This document shows positions 52,109 to 59,546 of a stretch of 64,000 nucleotides of DNA, piece by piece. This stretch comes from a virus: the IMG/VR virus record IMGVR_UViG_3300020470_003365, positions 1 to 64,000 of that record. The stretch is one strand, 5' to 3'. The notes beneath the pieces are model-generated. The model saw only the letters and a program-made list of their open reading frames with translations. It searched no databases and was not told the DNA's origin. The translations under genes and the position numbers were made by a program. The stretch's first letter is position 1, and every line of letters begins with the position of its first letter.

Positions 52109-54382
52109 ATGGCTAGTGGAAGACTAGGTAGATGTATCTTAGGAAACAGAAGTGGGGCTGAGGTATATCATAACCAATCTGGTAAGGAGGTTTCGGTTAC
52201 TATATTTTCTCAAGCCCTTAGCACAACCTTAAATTCTGAATTAACAACTGTTGTTGGAGTTGCTGCTACTGTTTTAGGTAGTACTGTAATAGTAGCAAAT
52301 TCAGGGCAAACAGGCACGTATCAAAGTACAACAGCAATAAATTATTCTTGTGCATTTTGTCGTTGTGATACTGCAAGTAGCGAATATCCAGCACCATCGA
52401 TAGCATCAACAATCCAAGGAGCATATAGAACATGGAGATGTTGTTGTGCTCTTGCAGGTGATTATGGTGGAGCATATCCTACAATGGGTCCAGCATTCAT
52501 TTCTACAGAAGGTAATATAACAGATGTATCTCGTTGTACTACGGGATACAGTTGTCAATGTAATAATTGTTGTGTTCCTATTGTATATGGTGGTAATGAA
52601 ATACAAAGTCCTTCAGTATGGATAGATGCTCAAGAACCAAGAGTATGTTGGGATTCGACTCATGGGCCAATGTATCAGTCCAATGTGGTTGGATGGTTTC
52701 CTCTCGCATACTGTTCTGGAGGTATGTGCTGTAGGAGATGTTGTTGGCCTCAAGCAGCTGGTAGTTTTATAACACAAAGGCAAATTGGAACTGGTGTAAC
52801 TGCAGCACAAAGAGCAGCACAGTTCATGGCTAATCCTATGTGTCAGTGTGCTCAGAATGATACTTGGTTCATGCCTAATGGAGGAACGAATAATACATTC
52901 CCACTTCAGAATTACCAAGGATGTGATTCAAATAATGGGTGTAGGTGTCGGGGTGGATCTCATTGCAACATTCAAGGTTGTAGGTTGTGTTATTATGGAG
53001 ATTATGAGGGAAGACAAACATATACTTTATTTAATTATTATGCATTATGTAATACCCCTGCATGGACTGGTAGATCTTTCAGCCAAGGTGTTAGATGTTG
53101 TTTGACAAATTCTAATTGTGATGACTGGAATACTTGTTTTGATTGTGGTGCAGGTGCTTGTGGATGGCCAGGTCTTAATGAACAAGGGCCATATAAAATT
53201 CCATGTGGAAAGTATGGATCTCCTATGTGGTGGATGATAGCTTGGTGTGGAGATAGTCCTCACACTTGTTGTGATCATGGATTCATAGTGCAAGGTAATG
53301 GATATAGAGTAAGAACTCACTGCAATGAACCATGTTGTGGATGTGTATGTTGGCATAGAAATGCAGATAAATGCCTTAGACACAATGGATGTCATACAGT
53401 TGCTTCTAGAGTATTCCATGCAGTATGTCATTGGACTTGTAAAATCCAATGTGAGTGTAGACCAAGAAATTGTCCAAATAATAGTAAGAGGATGAGTCCT
53501 TATGGATACATGTTTGGAATGACAAACTGTTTTGCTATGATGTATTCAGAGAATTCAACTGCTACATGTCAAGATTATTACTTTGGATTTAATGATATTT
53601 GTTTATGGAATTGTTGTTGGTGTCAGTTCTGTCCTTGTTTATTTACTACTGGATTCAGATTCCATATTCCTGATGAAAACCTATCTCCTCAGAACGATGA
53701 ATTTACTGTAAAATATGTTGCATTTAACCCACATGATTGTTATGTTTATACTGCAATTAGATCTAGTTCTACTCTTGACTGTGGTATCTGGCGAATTGAT
53801 CCTCATGAAATAAGACGACAGGCTGGTTTGTTCTGTGGTTGTTCTAGTGCTAACTGTCATTGTTGTGGTGGTGTCTGTGGAATGTATTCCATGGCTCCAA
53901 GTGATCCAAATTGGGCTGTAGCATTAGCACATGATGGTGGTGGTGGTGCTTGTGCATTGTGTAGATCATCAGTATGGCCTGCAGTTTGGGATTGTGAGCA
54001 TTACACTCGTGGAGGATTCTGTGTAAGTTGTCTTTATAGATCAGGAAAATGTTTATGGACAATGGGAGTCTATAATCATCAAACTAAGAAATGGGATGGT
54101 TTTAGTACTAAAAACCTTTGGCAATGGGATGCTTCTGGAGATCCTTTAGTTCAAAAAGTTAATGATACTTTAACTAGATCTATTACTGATGATTATAGAT
54201 GTGTTGTTGAAGTTTGTAATTGTTTCTTTGCTAATATGGATTGTAGTGGACTTATTGATTATAAAGTAAGTGCTAATCAATATGAAAGAACTGGTATAGT
54301 TCTTTCTAATGGTGATCGAGTTATGGTTAATAACAATAGCGATCATAAAACAAACGTTCAAGTTTGGGGGTTTGAAGGTTAA
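52109..54382 (+). CDS. Very cysteine-rich virion-type protein (about 75 Cys)
   Basis: A 757-residue protein I cannot assign to a family. The first ~75 residues are ordinary (GRLGRCILGNRSGAEVYHNQ, then a Thr/Val-rich stretch) and may anchor it. From about residue 80 to 745 I count roughly 74 cysteines, close to 10%, in patterns CC, CxC, CxxC and CCxC (RCCCALAG, CSGGMCCRRCCWPQ, LWNCCWCQFCPC, CSSANCHCCGGVCG), with many Trp and Gly. Beta-strand stretches such as FRFHIPDENLSPQND and VKYVAFNPHDCYVYTAIRSS suggest propeller or lectin-like folds. It follows a fibre gene behind a late-type promoter. Disulphide or metal stabilisation is inferred. Confidence 0.8.
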   Translation: MASGRLGRCILGNRSGAEVYHNQSGKEVSVTIFSQALSTTLNSELTTVVGVAATVLGSTVIVANSGQTGTYQSTTAINYSCAFCRCDTASSEYPAPSIASTIQGAYRTWRCCCALAGDYGGAYPTMGPAFISTEGNITDVSRCTTGYSCQCNNCCVPIVYGGNEIQSPSVWIDAQEPRVCWDSTHGPMYQSNVVGWFPLAYCSGGMCCRRCCWPQAAGSFITQRQIGTGVTAAQRAAQFMANPMCQCAQNDTWFMPNGGTNNTFPLQNYQGCDSNNGCRCRGGSHCNIQGCRLCYYGDYEGRQTYTLFNYYALCNTPAWTGRSFSQGVRCCLTNSNCDDWNTCFDCGAGACGWPGLNEQGPYKIPCGKYGSPMWWMIAWCGDSPHTCCDHGFIVQGNGYRVRTHCNEPCCGCVCWHRNADKCLRHNGCHTVASRVFHAVCHWTCKIQCECRPRNCPNNSKRMSPYGYMFGMTNCFAMMYSENSTATCQDYYFGFNDICLWNCCWCQFCPCLFTTGFRFHIPDENLSPQNDEFTVKYVAFNPHDCYVYTAIRSSSTLDCGIWRIDPHEIRRQAGLFCGCSSANCHCCGGVCGMYSMAPSDPNWAVALAHDGGGGACALCRSSVWPAVWDCEHYTRGGFCVSCLYRSGKCLWTMGVYNHQTKKWDGFSTKNLWQWDASGDPLVQKVNDTLTRSITDDYRCVVEVCNCFFANMDCSGLIDYKVSANQYERTGIVLSNGDRVMVNNNSDHKTNVQVWGFEG

Positions 54383-55254
54383 TGGCTAGAATTATAAAAA
54401 CAGTATCTTCTACTGGAGAAGCCAGTAGCGGTGGTGCAGGATTACAGGCATCAGATGTTTGTAATATTATATGTAAAAGTATAGTAGGTACAGCATCTAC
54501 TTCTTTGCTTCCAAGATGCCAAGGAGAAACAGGATGGGAATTGATATGTAACTGTGATCATTGGGGAGATTGTTATTCAAGCCCTATAGAATGGGATGTA
54601 GATACTAGTAAATATAGAGCATTTAGATGGTGTATCAGAGGAATTACACACTGTGGATGTTGTGATTCTACTTTTTGCCTGTATCTAGTGGATAATAGTG
54701 GTACATGTCAGGGTAGTGTTTACTATCGTAATTGGGATATGAGGAATAAAACTTGGCCAAATGGTTCATGTTGTTGTTGGTGTTGGCAAAGTAGTTTTGA
54801 TTGTATTTGTTTCTGCTGGTACTGCTGTAGCACTAATTGTGCGATGCCTCAAGCAATAGCAATAGAAATAGGTCAAGCTGCGTCTAAAGCAAATTGTATG
54901 AGTGGTCAACAATCTACTGCAGGAATATGTTATGATATATGTTATGGTCATAGATGGGCTTATTGCGATTGTTCTCCAGATTGGGGTGGTGCAAATAGAA
55001 TGGTAGGATATACCTGGTGTCATCCAATAGTATGGGCTGAGACTCAAAATGCTTGTTATTTTAAGAAACTTAAACTAACTGCTAAATATGGATTAATACC
55101 TACAGATGTAACTTCTTTTAATTGGCAGGCAAAATGGGGTACTGAACCACAAGGACAACCCTGTTGGTCAATGTATGGAATACCATGCACTAGACCAAAT
55201 GTTGCTGGTTCCTATGGTGGAGAAGAAAATGTACAAACCACATCATTCGGATAA
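54382..55254 (+). CDS. Cysteine-rich virion-type protein (about 31 Cys)
   Basis: A 290-residue protein with about 31 cysteines (near 11%). Examples: ELICNCDHWGDCYSS, CCDSTFCLYLVD, and the dense CCCWCWQSSFDCICFCWYCC. It starts MARIIKTVSSTGEASSGGAG, which could be a docking segment, and ends with a Cys-poor LKLTAKYGLIP...GEENVQTT part. It overlaps the 757-residue protein by 1 nt. Trp is unusually frequent. The layout resembles a jelly-roll (strands ending at IEWDVDTSKYRAFRWCIRG and YFKKLKLTAKYG) in which loops have been filled with Cys. Family not recognised; probably a fibre tip or its partner. Confidence 0.8.
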   Translation: MARIIKTVSSTGEASSGGAGLQASDVCNIICKSIVGTASTSLLPRCQGETGWELICNCDHWGDCYSSPIEWDVDTSKYRAFRWCIRGITHCGCCDSTFCLYLVDNSGTCQGSVYYRNWDMRNKTWPNGSCCCWCWQSSFDCICFCWYCCSTNCAMPQAIAIEIGQAASKANCMSGQQSTAGICYDICYGHRWAYCDCSPDWGGANRMVGYTWCHPIVWAETQNACYFKKLKLTAKYGLIPTDVTSFNWQAKWGTEPQGQPCWSMYGIPCTRPNVAGSYGGEENVQTTSFG

Positions 55255-55270
55255 TACGGAGGTAATATAA

Positions 55271-56008
55271 ATGGCAACTCACTTTAAGTTAGACGGAACA
55301 ACGTCAACCACTTCAGAAGATGTAAATTCACAAGAAGAACTTAAAAATGAAGTTATTGAATTTGCATCTAAACATAATGATAATATGGATGTGTTGAGAG
55401 ATTGGAGAACTTCTCAATTAAAAGAAACTGACTGGATGGCATATGAAGATTCTCCACCTATGTCTGATGAATGGAAAACTTATCGTCAAAAATTGCGTAA
55501 TCTTCCTGTATCTACTGATGCAAACCTTTTTCGTATTCCAGATGCTGATTTTCCAATAGCACCAGGAGAATCTGAGATTGCTTCAGATGCTCTTAAATTT
55601 TGTAAAAGTTCAGATCCTTTAGGCATTGCTACTACATCTTGGATTGGTATCACCACTACTGGTGAATATTTTAGACAAAACAAACCAACTATAGATGCTA
55701 CTGTAAGTAGTGCTAGTACTATCTACAGTGCTGCATCAACTACTAATATTGAATTTAAAGTTAATACCGTTAATATGGCTGTAGAGGCAGAATATCCTTG
55801 GCGAACAATGGGTAGTGATCCTGTAGTTGATAAATTATTTGGATATGTAAAAATTGTTCCTGATCCAACAACACACCAAGGTATTGGTACAGTATCTGTT
55901 GCTATTGGATCAAGTATCTATGGTCAAGTAACTATGGATGGTAATATTGAGTTCAATGTGAATGTGGATGGATTAGATAGGGCGTATACTGTAGGGGTTA
56001 CCACATAA
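55271..56008 (+). CDS. Tail assembly chaperone-type (Phage_tail_APC-like) protein
   Basis: A 245-residue product. Residues about 41-75 (VLRDWRTSQLKETDWMAYED, then SDEWKTYRQKLRNLP) match the phage tail assembly chaperone motif (R..LL..TDW...D.P....W..YRQ.LRD.P). The N-terminal 40 residues are polar. The C-terminal 150 are beta-rich (IEFKVNTVNMAVEAEYPWRT, VSVAIGSSIYGQVTMDGN) and look structural. It may fold or attach the Cys-rich proteins encoded just before it (16-nt gap, GGAGG at 55259-55263). It has one cysteine, so the Cys-rich trait stops sharply here. Confidence 0.72.
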   Translation: MATHFKLDGTTSTTSEDVNSQEELKNEVIEFASKHNDNMDVLRDWRTSQLKETDWMAYEDSPPMSDEWKTYRQKLRNLPVSTDANLFRIPDADFPIAPGESEIASDALKFCKSSDPLGIATTSWIGITTTGEYFRQNKPTIDATVSSASTIYSAASTTNIEFKVNTVNMAVEAEYPWRTMGSDPVVDKLFGYVKIVPDPTTHQGIGTVSVAIGSSIYGQVTMDGNIEFNVNVDGLDRAYTVGVTT

Positions 56009-56011
56009 GGG

Positions 56012-56045
56012 TTGCACAAATAAGTATTTGATTGTATAATAAATA
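56012..56045 (+). promoter_or_regulatory. Sigma70-type promoter overlapping a late octamer
   Basis: TTGCAC (56012-56017), 17-nt spacer, TATAAT (56035-56040). AATAAATA (56038-56045) overlaps it. The glycosyltransferase-carbamoyltransferase-phosphatase operon starts 41 nt downstream. Confidence 0.75.
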
Positions 56046-56086
56046 CCAGTGTATGAATTACATTCACAGGTATTTGGCTTTTACTT

Positions 56087-57034
56087 ATGGAACGAAAGAA
56101 AGTATTTCACCTTGATGGTGGAGCAGGTAGGGTTATATGTGCTCTTCCAGCATTAGAAAAATATGCAAAGAAGAATCCAGATAAAGATTTTAATATTATT
56201 GTAGGTGGATGGGATAGTTTAACATATGGCAATCGTCTTCTTCAAAATAAGACGTATAGTATGGATACTAAAGGTATCTTTAACCTTTTAATTAAAGATA
56301 ATCAGATTATTCATCCAGAACCATATTTGCTTTGGGAATATTATAATCAGAAATGTTCTTTAGTAGAAGGATTTGATAAGATTATCAACGAAACTGATGA
56401 TCATTCAGATTTGGAACCACCTCATCTGTACTTAGCTAAAGCAGAAGAAAAGAGTGCTGCTAATTTAATAGCCCAAGTAGAATCAAAGCAAAATAAAAGC
56501 ACTACGATTGTAATTCAACCATTTGGAAGGTCAGCAAGAGTTGATAATGGAGACATTATTGATGATAGTACAAGATCACTAGAACAAGATGTTTATCAGA
56601 AGTTAGTTAAGAAGTTATCACAGAAATATAATATTATATTCATGGGTGATCCTGAGTTTGCACAGGCAGTATCTGAAGAAGATCAAATATCAGAAAAACC
56701 ACAAATACCTGACATTCGTGCATGGGCCGCTATTATTGAAGCATCTGATTACTTTATTGGATGTGATAGTATGGGTCAGCATATGGCAAGAGCATTTAAT
56801 ATTCCAGGTACAGTTATTCTTGGATCAACTTATGCTGAGAATATTACTTACTCTGATTATTTCCAAATAATAGAGAATGAAAACGTAGAGAAAACTTATT
56901 CACCAATTCGTGCAGTTGGGTTTGATTCTCATCTTGCGGATAGATTGAATGATGGTTTAATGAATTTTGATGATGATCAAATTAATCAAATTTATACTAA
57001 AATTGTAAAAGATATTAAGGAGAAAGTATCATGA
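56087..57034 (+). CDS. GT9 heptosyltransferase-like protein
   Basis: A 315-residue GT-B protein. The N-terminus KVFHLDGGAGRVICALPAL corresponds to the GDxxxxxPAL start of GT9 enzymes. A donor-side block, IIEASDYFIGCDSMGQHMAR then AFNIPGTVILGST near residues 216-250, matches the GT9 pattern (A....G.DSG..H.A...G.P...L.G.T). TIVIQPFGRSARVDN near 140-155 corresponds to the ligand-binding start of the C-domain. GT9 enzymes mostly use ADP-heptose, which fits the heptose genes nearby. The acceptor is unknown. It overlaps the carbamoyltransferase gene by 4 nt. Confidence 0.76.
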   Translation: MERKKVFHLDGGAGRVICALPALEKYAKKNPDKDFNIIVGGWDSLTYGNRLLQNKTYSMDTKGIFNLLIKDNQIIHPEPYLLWEYYNQKCSLVEGFDKIINETDDHSDLEPPHLYLAKAEEKSAANLIAQVESKQNKSTTIVIQPFGRSARVDNGDIIDDSTRSLEQDVYQKLVKKLSQKYNIIFMGDPEFAQAVSEEDQISEKPQIPDIRAWAAIIEASDYFIGCDSMGQHMARAFNIPGTVILGSTYAENITYSDYFQIIENENVEKTYSPIRAVGFDSHLADRLNDGLMNFDDDQINQIYTKIVKDIKEKVS

Positions 57035-58785
57035 CATATAATGTAATGGCTATCAATCCAAATCATAATGGATCAGTAGCACTTGTAGTTGATGGTAAGT
57101 TAGAATATTACATTGAAGAAGAAAGATTGACTCGTTATAAGCATGATGCCAATCCTTTTCGAGGTATGCTTTATTTGATGGAAACTTATCATATTGATGA
57201 GTTGATAATAGGGGGACAAGGACAAGAAGCACATCGTCTTCCTTGGACAGGTAAGGATTCTTATGAATCTTTGGTAGAAAAATTTAATCCAGATGTAAAG
57301 ATTACTAAATGTCCTGAAGATCATCATCTAAGTCATGCTGCAGCCACTTTTTACGGTTCTGGATTTGACACTGCGGCTGCATTAATAGTTGATGGTTGTG
57401 GATCTTTGCATAGTTTGGAGAAAGGTCAAATTAATGCATTTGAAACAGAAAGTATCTATAAATGTTCTTTTCCTGGTGAATTTGAACCAGTATTTAAAAG
57501 ATATGGTGGAAATGATTTACCAAGAATAATTGATTCTGATCGTGAAATTGATGGTGGGGTAACCTTAGTCAAGGCATATGAAGCAGTTACACAATATCTT
57601 GGATTTGGTTTTATTGAAGCAGGAAAAACTATGGGTCTTGCTCCTTATGGAAAAAAAGATGATAAAATTCCTGAGTTATTTCTTGGTGATAGTATGAGAG
57701 GAGATAAGAATGTTTTTATGGCTAAATATCCTGGAGGAGCATTAATTGATACTGAAAGATATGATTATCTTAGATATAAATTTCCTGCAAATGTTTCTCG
57801 TGATAGCTGGAAAACATTTGAAGATATGATATCTACATGGCATAAACATCCAGAACTGCTTACTAATTCTGCAAAGAATCTTGCATGGAAGGTTCAGAAT
57901 GACACACAGGAAGCTATGTGTAATTTTATTGAAAAAGCAGTTGATATGACTGGTGAGAAAAATATTGTAATTTCTGGTGGATATGGATTAAATGTTATAG
58001 CAAATTATTATTATAAGAAAAAATTTCCTGAGTTAAACATTTATATTGATCCTATATCTCATGATGGTGGAACTGCCATTGGTCTTGCAAAAATGTATGC
58101 TAACAAACATATAGCAGAAGAGGGTGGGGAACACTTAAGAGATCCTTTAACTACTTTATATCTTGGGCCAAAATATGATATAAGATCTGAAGATGTAGAA
58201 GATCTCATTGAAGATAATATGGAACTTACAGATGCTACAGATGTAGATATAGCACAACTAATTAAAGATCGTAATATTGTTTCTATTTTTCAAGGTAGAT
58301 CAGAAGCAGGCCCTAGAGCATTAGGTAATCGTTCTATTGTCTATGATCCAACAGATCCTGATGGTAAGGCTAAGGTTAACACTGTTAAACGTAGAGAATT
58401 TTTTAGACCTTTTGCAGGTTCTATCATGAAAGAACATGCAAAGGAATGGTTTGATCTTCGTGGTTTGGATGAAACACCATACATGATGTATGCTATGGAA
58501 ATGCAAGATAAGCATATAGGTGAATTACCTGCTGTTACACATGTAGATGGAACTTGTAGAATACAAACTGTATCACAAGAACAGAATGAAAACTATTATA
58601 ATCTTATAAATGAGTTTTATAAATTAAGTGGTATTCCTCTTTTGTTTAATACAAGTTTTAATCTAGGTGGTCAACCTTTAGTTGAAACTATATTTGATGC
58701 TATTCATACTTTGAAGAATAGTCAATTAGAATATCTTTACTTACCTGAACTAGGTAAATTATTGAAAGTACCTAATCAAGAATAA
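57031..58785 (+). CDS. NodU/CmcH-family carbamoyltransferase
   Basis: A 584-residue, full-length member. N-terminal Kae1-like half: AINPNHNGSVALVVDG, EEERLTRYKHDANPF, metal site H98-H99-L-S-H102 in EDHHLSHAAATFYG, ALIVDGCGS, and GKTMGLAPYG near residue 200. C-terminal half: FQGRSEAGPRALGNRSIVYDP, FRPFAGSIM and IPLLFNTSFNLGGQPL. This family transfers a carbamoyl group from carbamoyl phosphate to a sugar hydroxyl or antibiotic. Between a heptosyltransferase-like gene and a heptose phosphatase-like gene it may decorate the same glycan. The stop overlaps the next ATG by 1 nt. Confidence 0.9.
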   Translation: MTYNVMAINPNHNGSVALVVDGKLEYYIEEERLTRYKHDANPFRGMLYLMETYHIDELIIGGQGQEAHRLPWTGKDSYESLVEKFNPDVKITKCPEDHHLSHAAATFYGSGFDTAAALIVDGCGSLHSLEKGQINAFETESIYKCSFPGEFEPVFKRYGGNDLPRIIDSDREIDGGVTLVKAYEAVTQYLGFGFIEAGKTMGLAPYGKKDDKIPELFLGDSMRGDKNVFMAKYPGGALIDTERYDYLRYKFPANVSRDSWKTFEDMISTWHKHPELLTNSAKNLAWKVQNDTQEAMCNFIEKAVDMTGEKNIVISGGYGLNVIANYYYKKKFPELNIYIDPISHDGGTAIGLAKMYANKHIAEEGGEHLRDPLTTLYLGPKYDIRSEDVEDLIEDNMELTDATDVDIAQLIKDRNIVSIFQGRSEAGPRALGNRSIVYDPTDPDGKAKVNTVKRREFFRPFAGSIMKEHAKEWFDLRGLDETPYMMYAMEMQDKHIGELPAVTHVDGTCRIQTVSQEQNENYYNLINEFYKLSGIPLLFNTSFNLGGQPLVETIFDAIHTLKNSQLEYLYLPELGKLLKVPNQE

Positions 58786-59513
58786 TGGGACGTTTTAAAT
58801 CTAAAAAACCACCAACACAACCTGTTCAATTTGCACCTTCACAACCTACTGGTGCATGTCCTACTGGGGGGATGCGACCTCAACAACAGATGGGCCCACC
58901 TCAACAGAATATGGATCCAAATGGATGGCAAGGTCAATATGATCCAAAAGATTGGCCTACTTCTTTTCCAAAACCAATGATTGGAATTGATAGAGATGGT
59001 GTAATTCTTGAGTGGAGGAATATGATTAAAAGATATGAGGATATAAAGTATATACAAGGGTCACTTGAAGCCATCCGTAAATTGAGGTTGAAGGGACATA
59101 AGATGTTTATGTTATCAGATCAACCTAATATCTATAGAGGTTTAATGAAGGATCAAGATGTTCAGAATATTATGAATATTATGATGCAAAACTTTGGTCA
59201 GCATGGTATTTTTAGTATTGATGGTTTTTTATATAATCAATCTGATGATATTAGAGATCCGTATGCAAAACCAAATATTGGAATGTTAAATCGTTCTAAG
59301 AATGAAATGGGTCTTGATTGGACTGATGGATATTATGTTGGTGATACGATAGAAGATATTAAAATGGCAATTAAGTTTGGTGTTACTCCAGTATTAGTAA
59401 GAACAGGTAAAGGAAAAACCACTGAGAAAGAATATCTTAAAGGTATGAATAATAAATATCAAGGAGTAAAGGTATTTGATAACCTACTTTCATTTGTAGA
59501 TTCCTTAGATTAG
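58785..59513 (+). CDS. gmhB: GmhB-like heptose-bisphosphate phosphatase with Pro/Gln-rich N-terminal extension
   Basis: A 242-residue HAD phosphatase. GIDRDGVI (nucleophile D69, acid D71), YIQGSLEAIRKLRLKGHKMF, LSDQPNIYRGLM (TNQxGIxRG in GmhB), KPNIGML and YYVGDTIEDIKMAIKFGVTPVLVRTG follow HisB/GmhB order. The zinc-loop cysteines of GmhB are not present. About 60 extra N-terminal residues are rich in Pro, Gln and Met (QPTGACPTGG, RPQQQMGPPQQNMDPNG) and are absent from usual GmhB. GmhB removes the 7-phosphate (or 1,7-bis) of heptose before nucleotide transfer. This supplies the phosphatase step lacking in the 48106-50669 group. Confidence 0.75.
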   Translation: MGRFKSKKPPTQPVQFAPSQPTGACPTGGMRPQQQMGPPQQNMDPNGWQGQYDPKDWPTSFPKPMIGIDRDGVILEWRNMIKRYEDIKYIQGSLEAIRKLRLKGHKMFMLSDQPNIYRGLMKDQDVQNIMNIMMQNFGQHGIFSIDGFLYNQSDDIRDPYAKPNIGMLNRSKNEMGLDWTDGYYVGDTIEDIKMAIKFGVTPVLVRTGKGKTTEKEYLKGMNNKYQGVKVFDNLLSFVDSLD

Positions 59514-59519
59514 TTATGA

Positions 59520-59527
59520 CATAAATA
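59520..59527 (+). promoter_or_regulatory. Late promoter CATAAATA
   Basis: CATAAATA fits NATAAATA and ends 19 nt before the fibre ATG at 59547. Confidence 0.6.
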
Positions 59528-59546
59528 TCTAAAAAAGTGTCAGAGA

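Noticed and set aside
52266-54062. Several open frames opposite the Cys-rich gene
   Set aside because: They arise because the TGT/TGG-rich sense strand gives few stops on the other strand. They lack ribosome sites and overlap a strongly supported gene.
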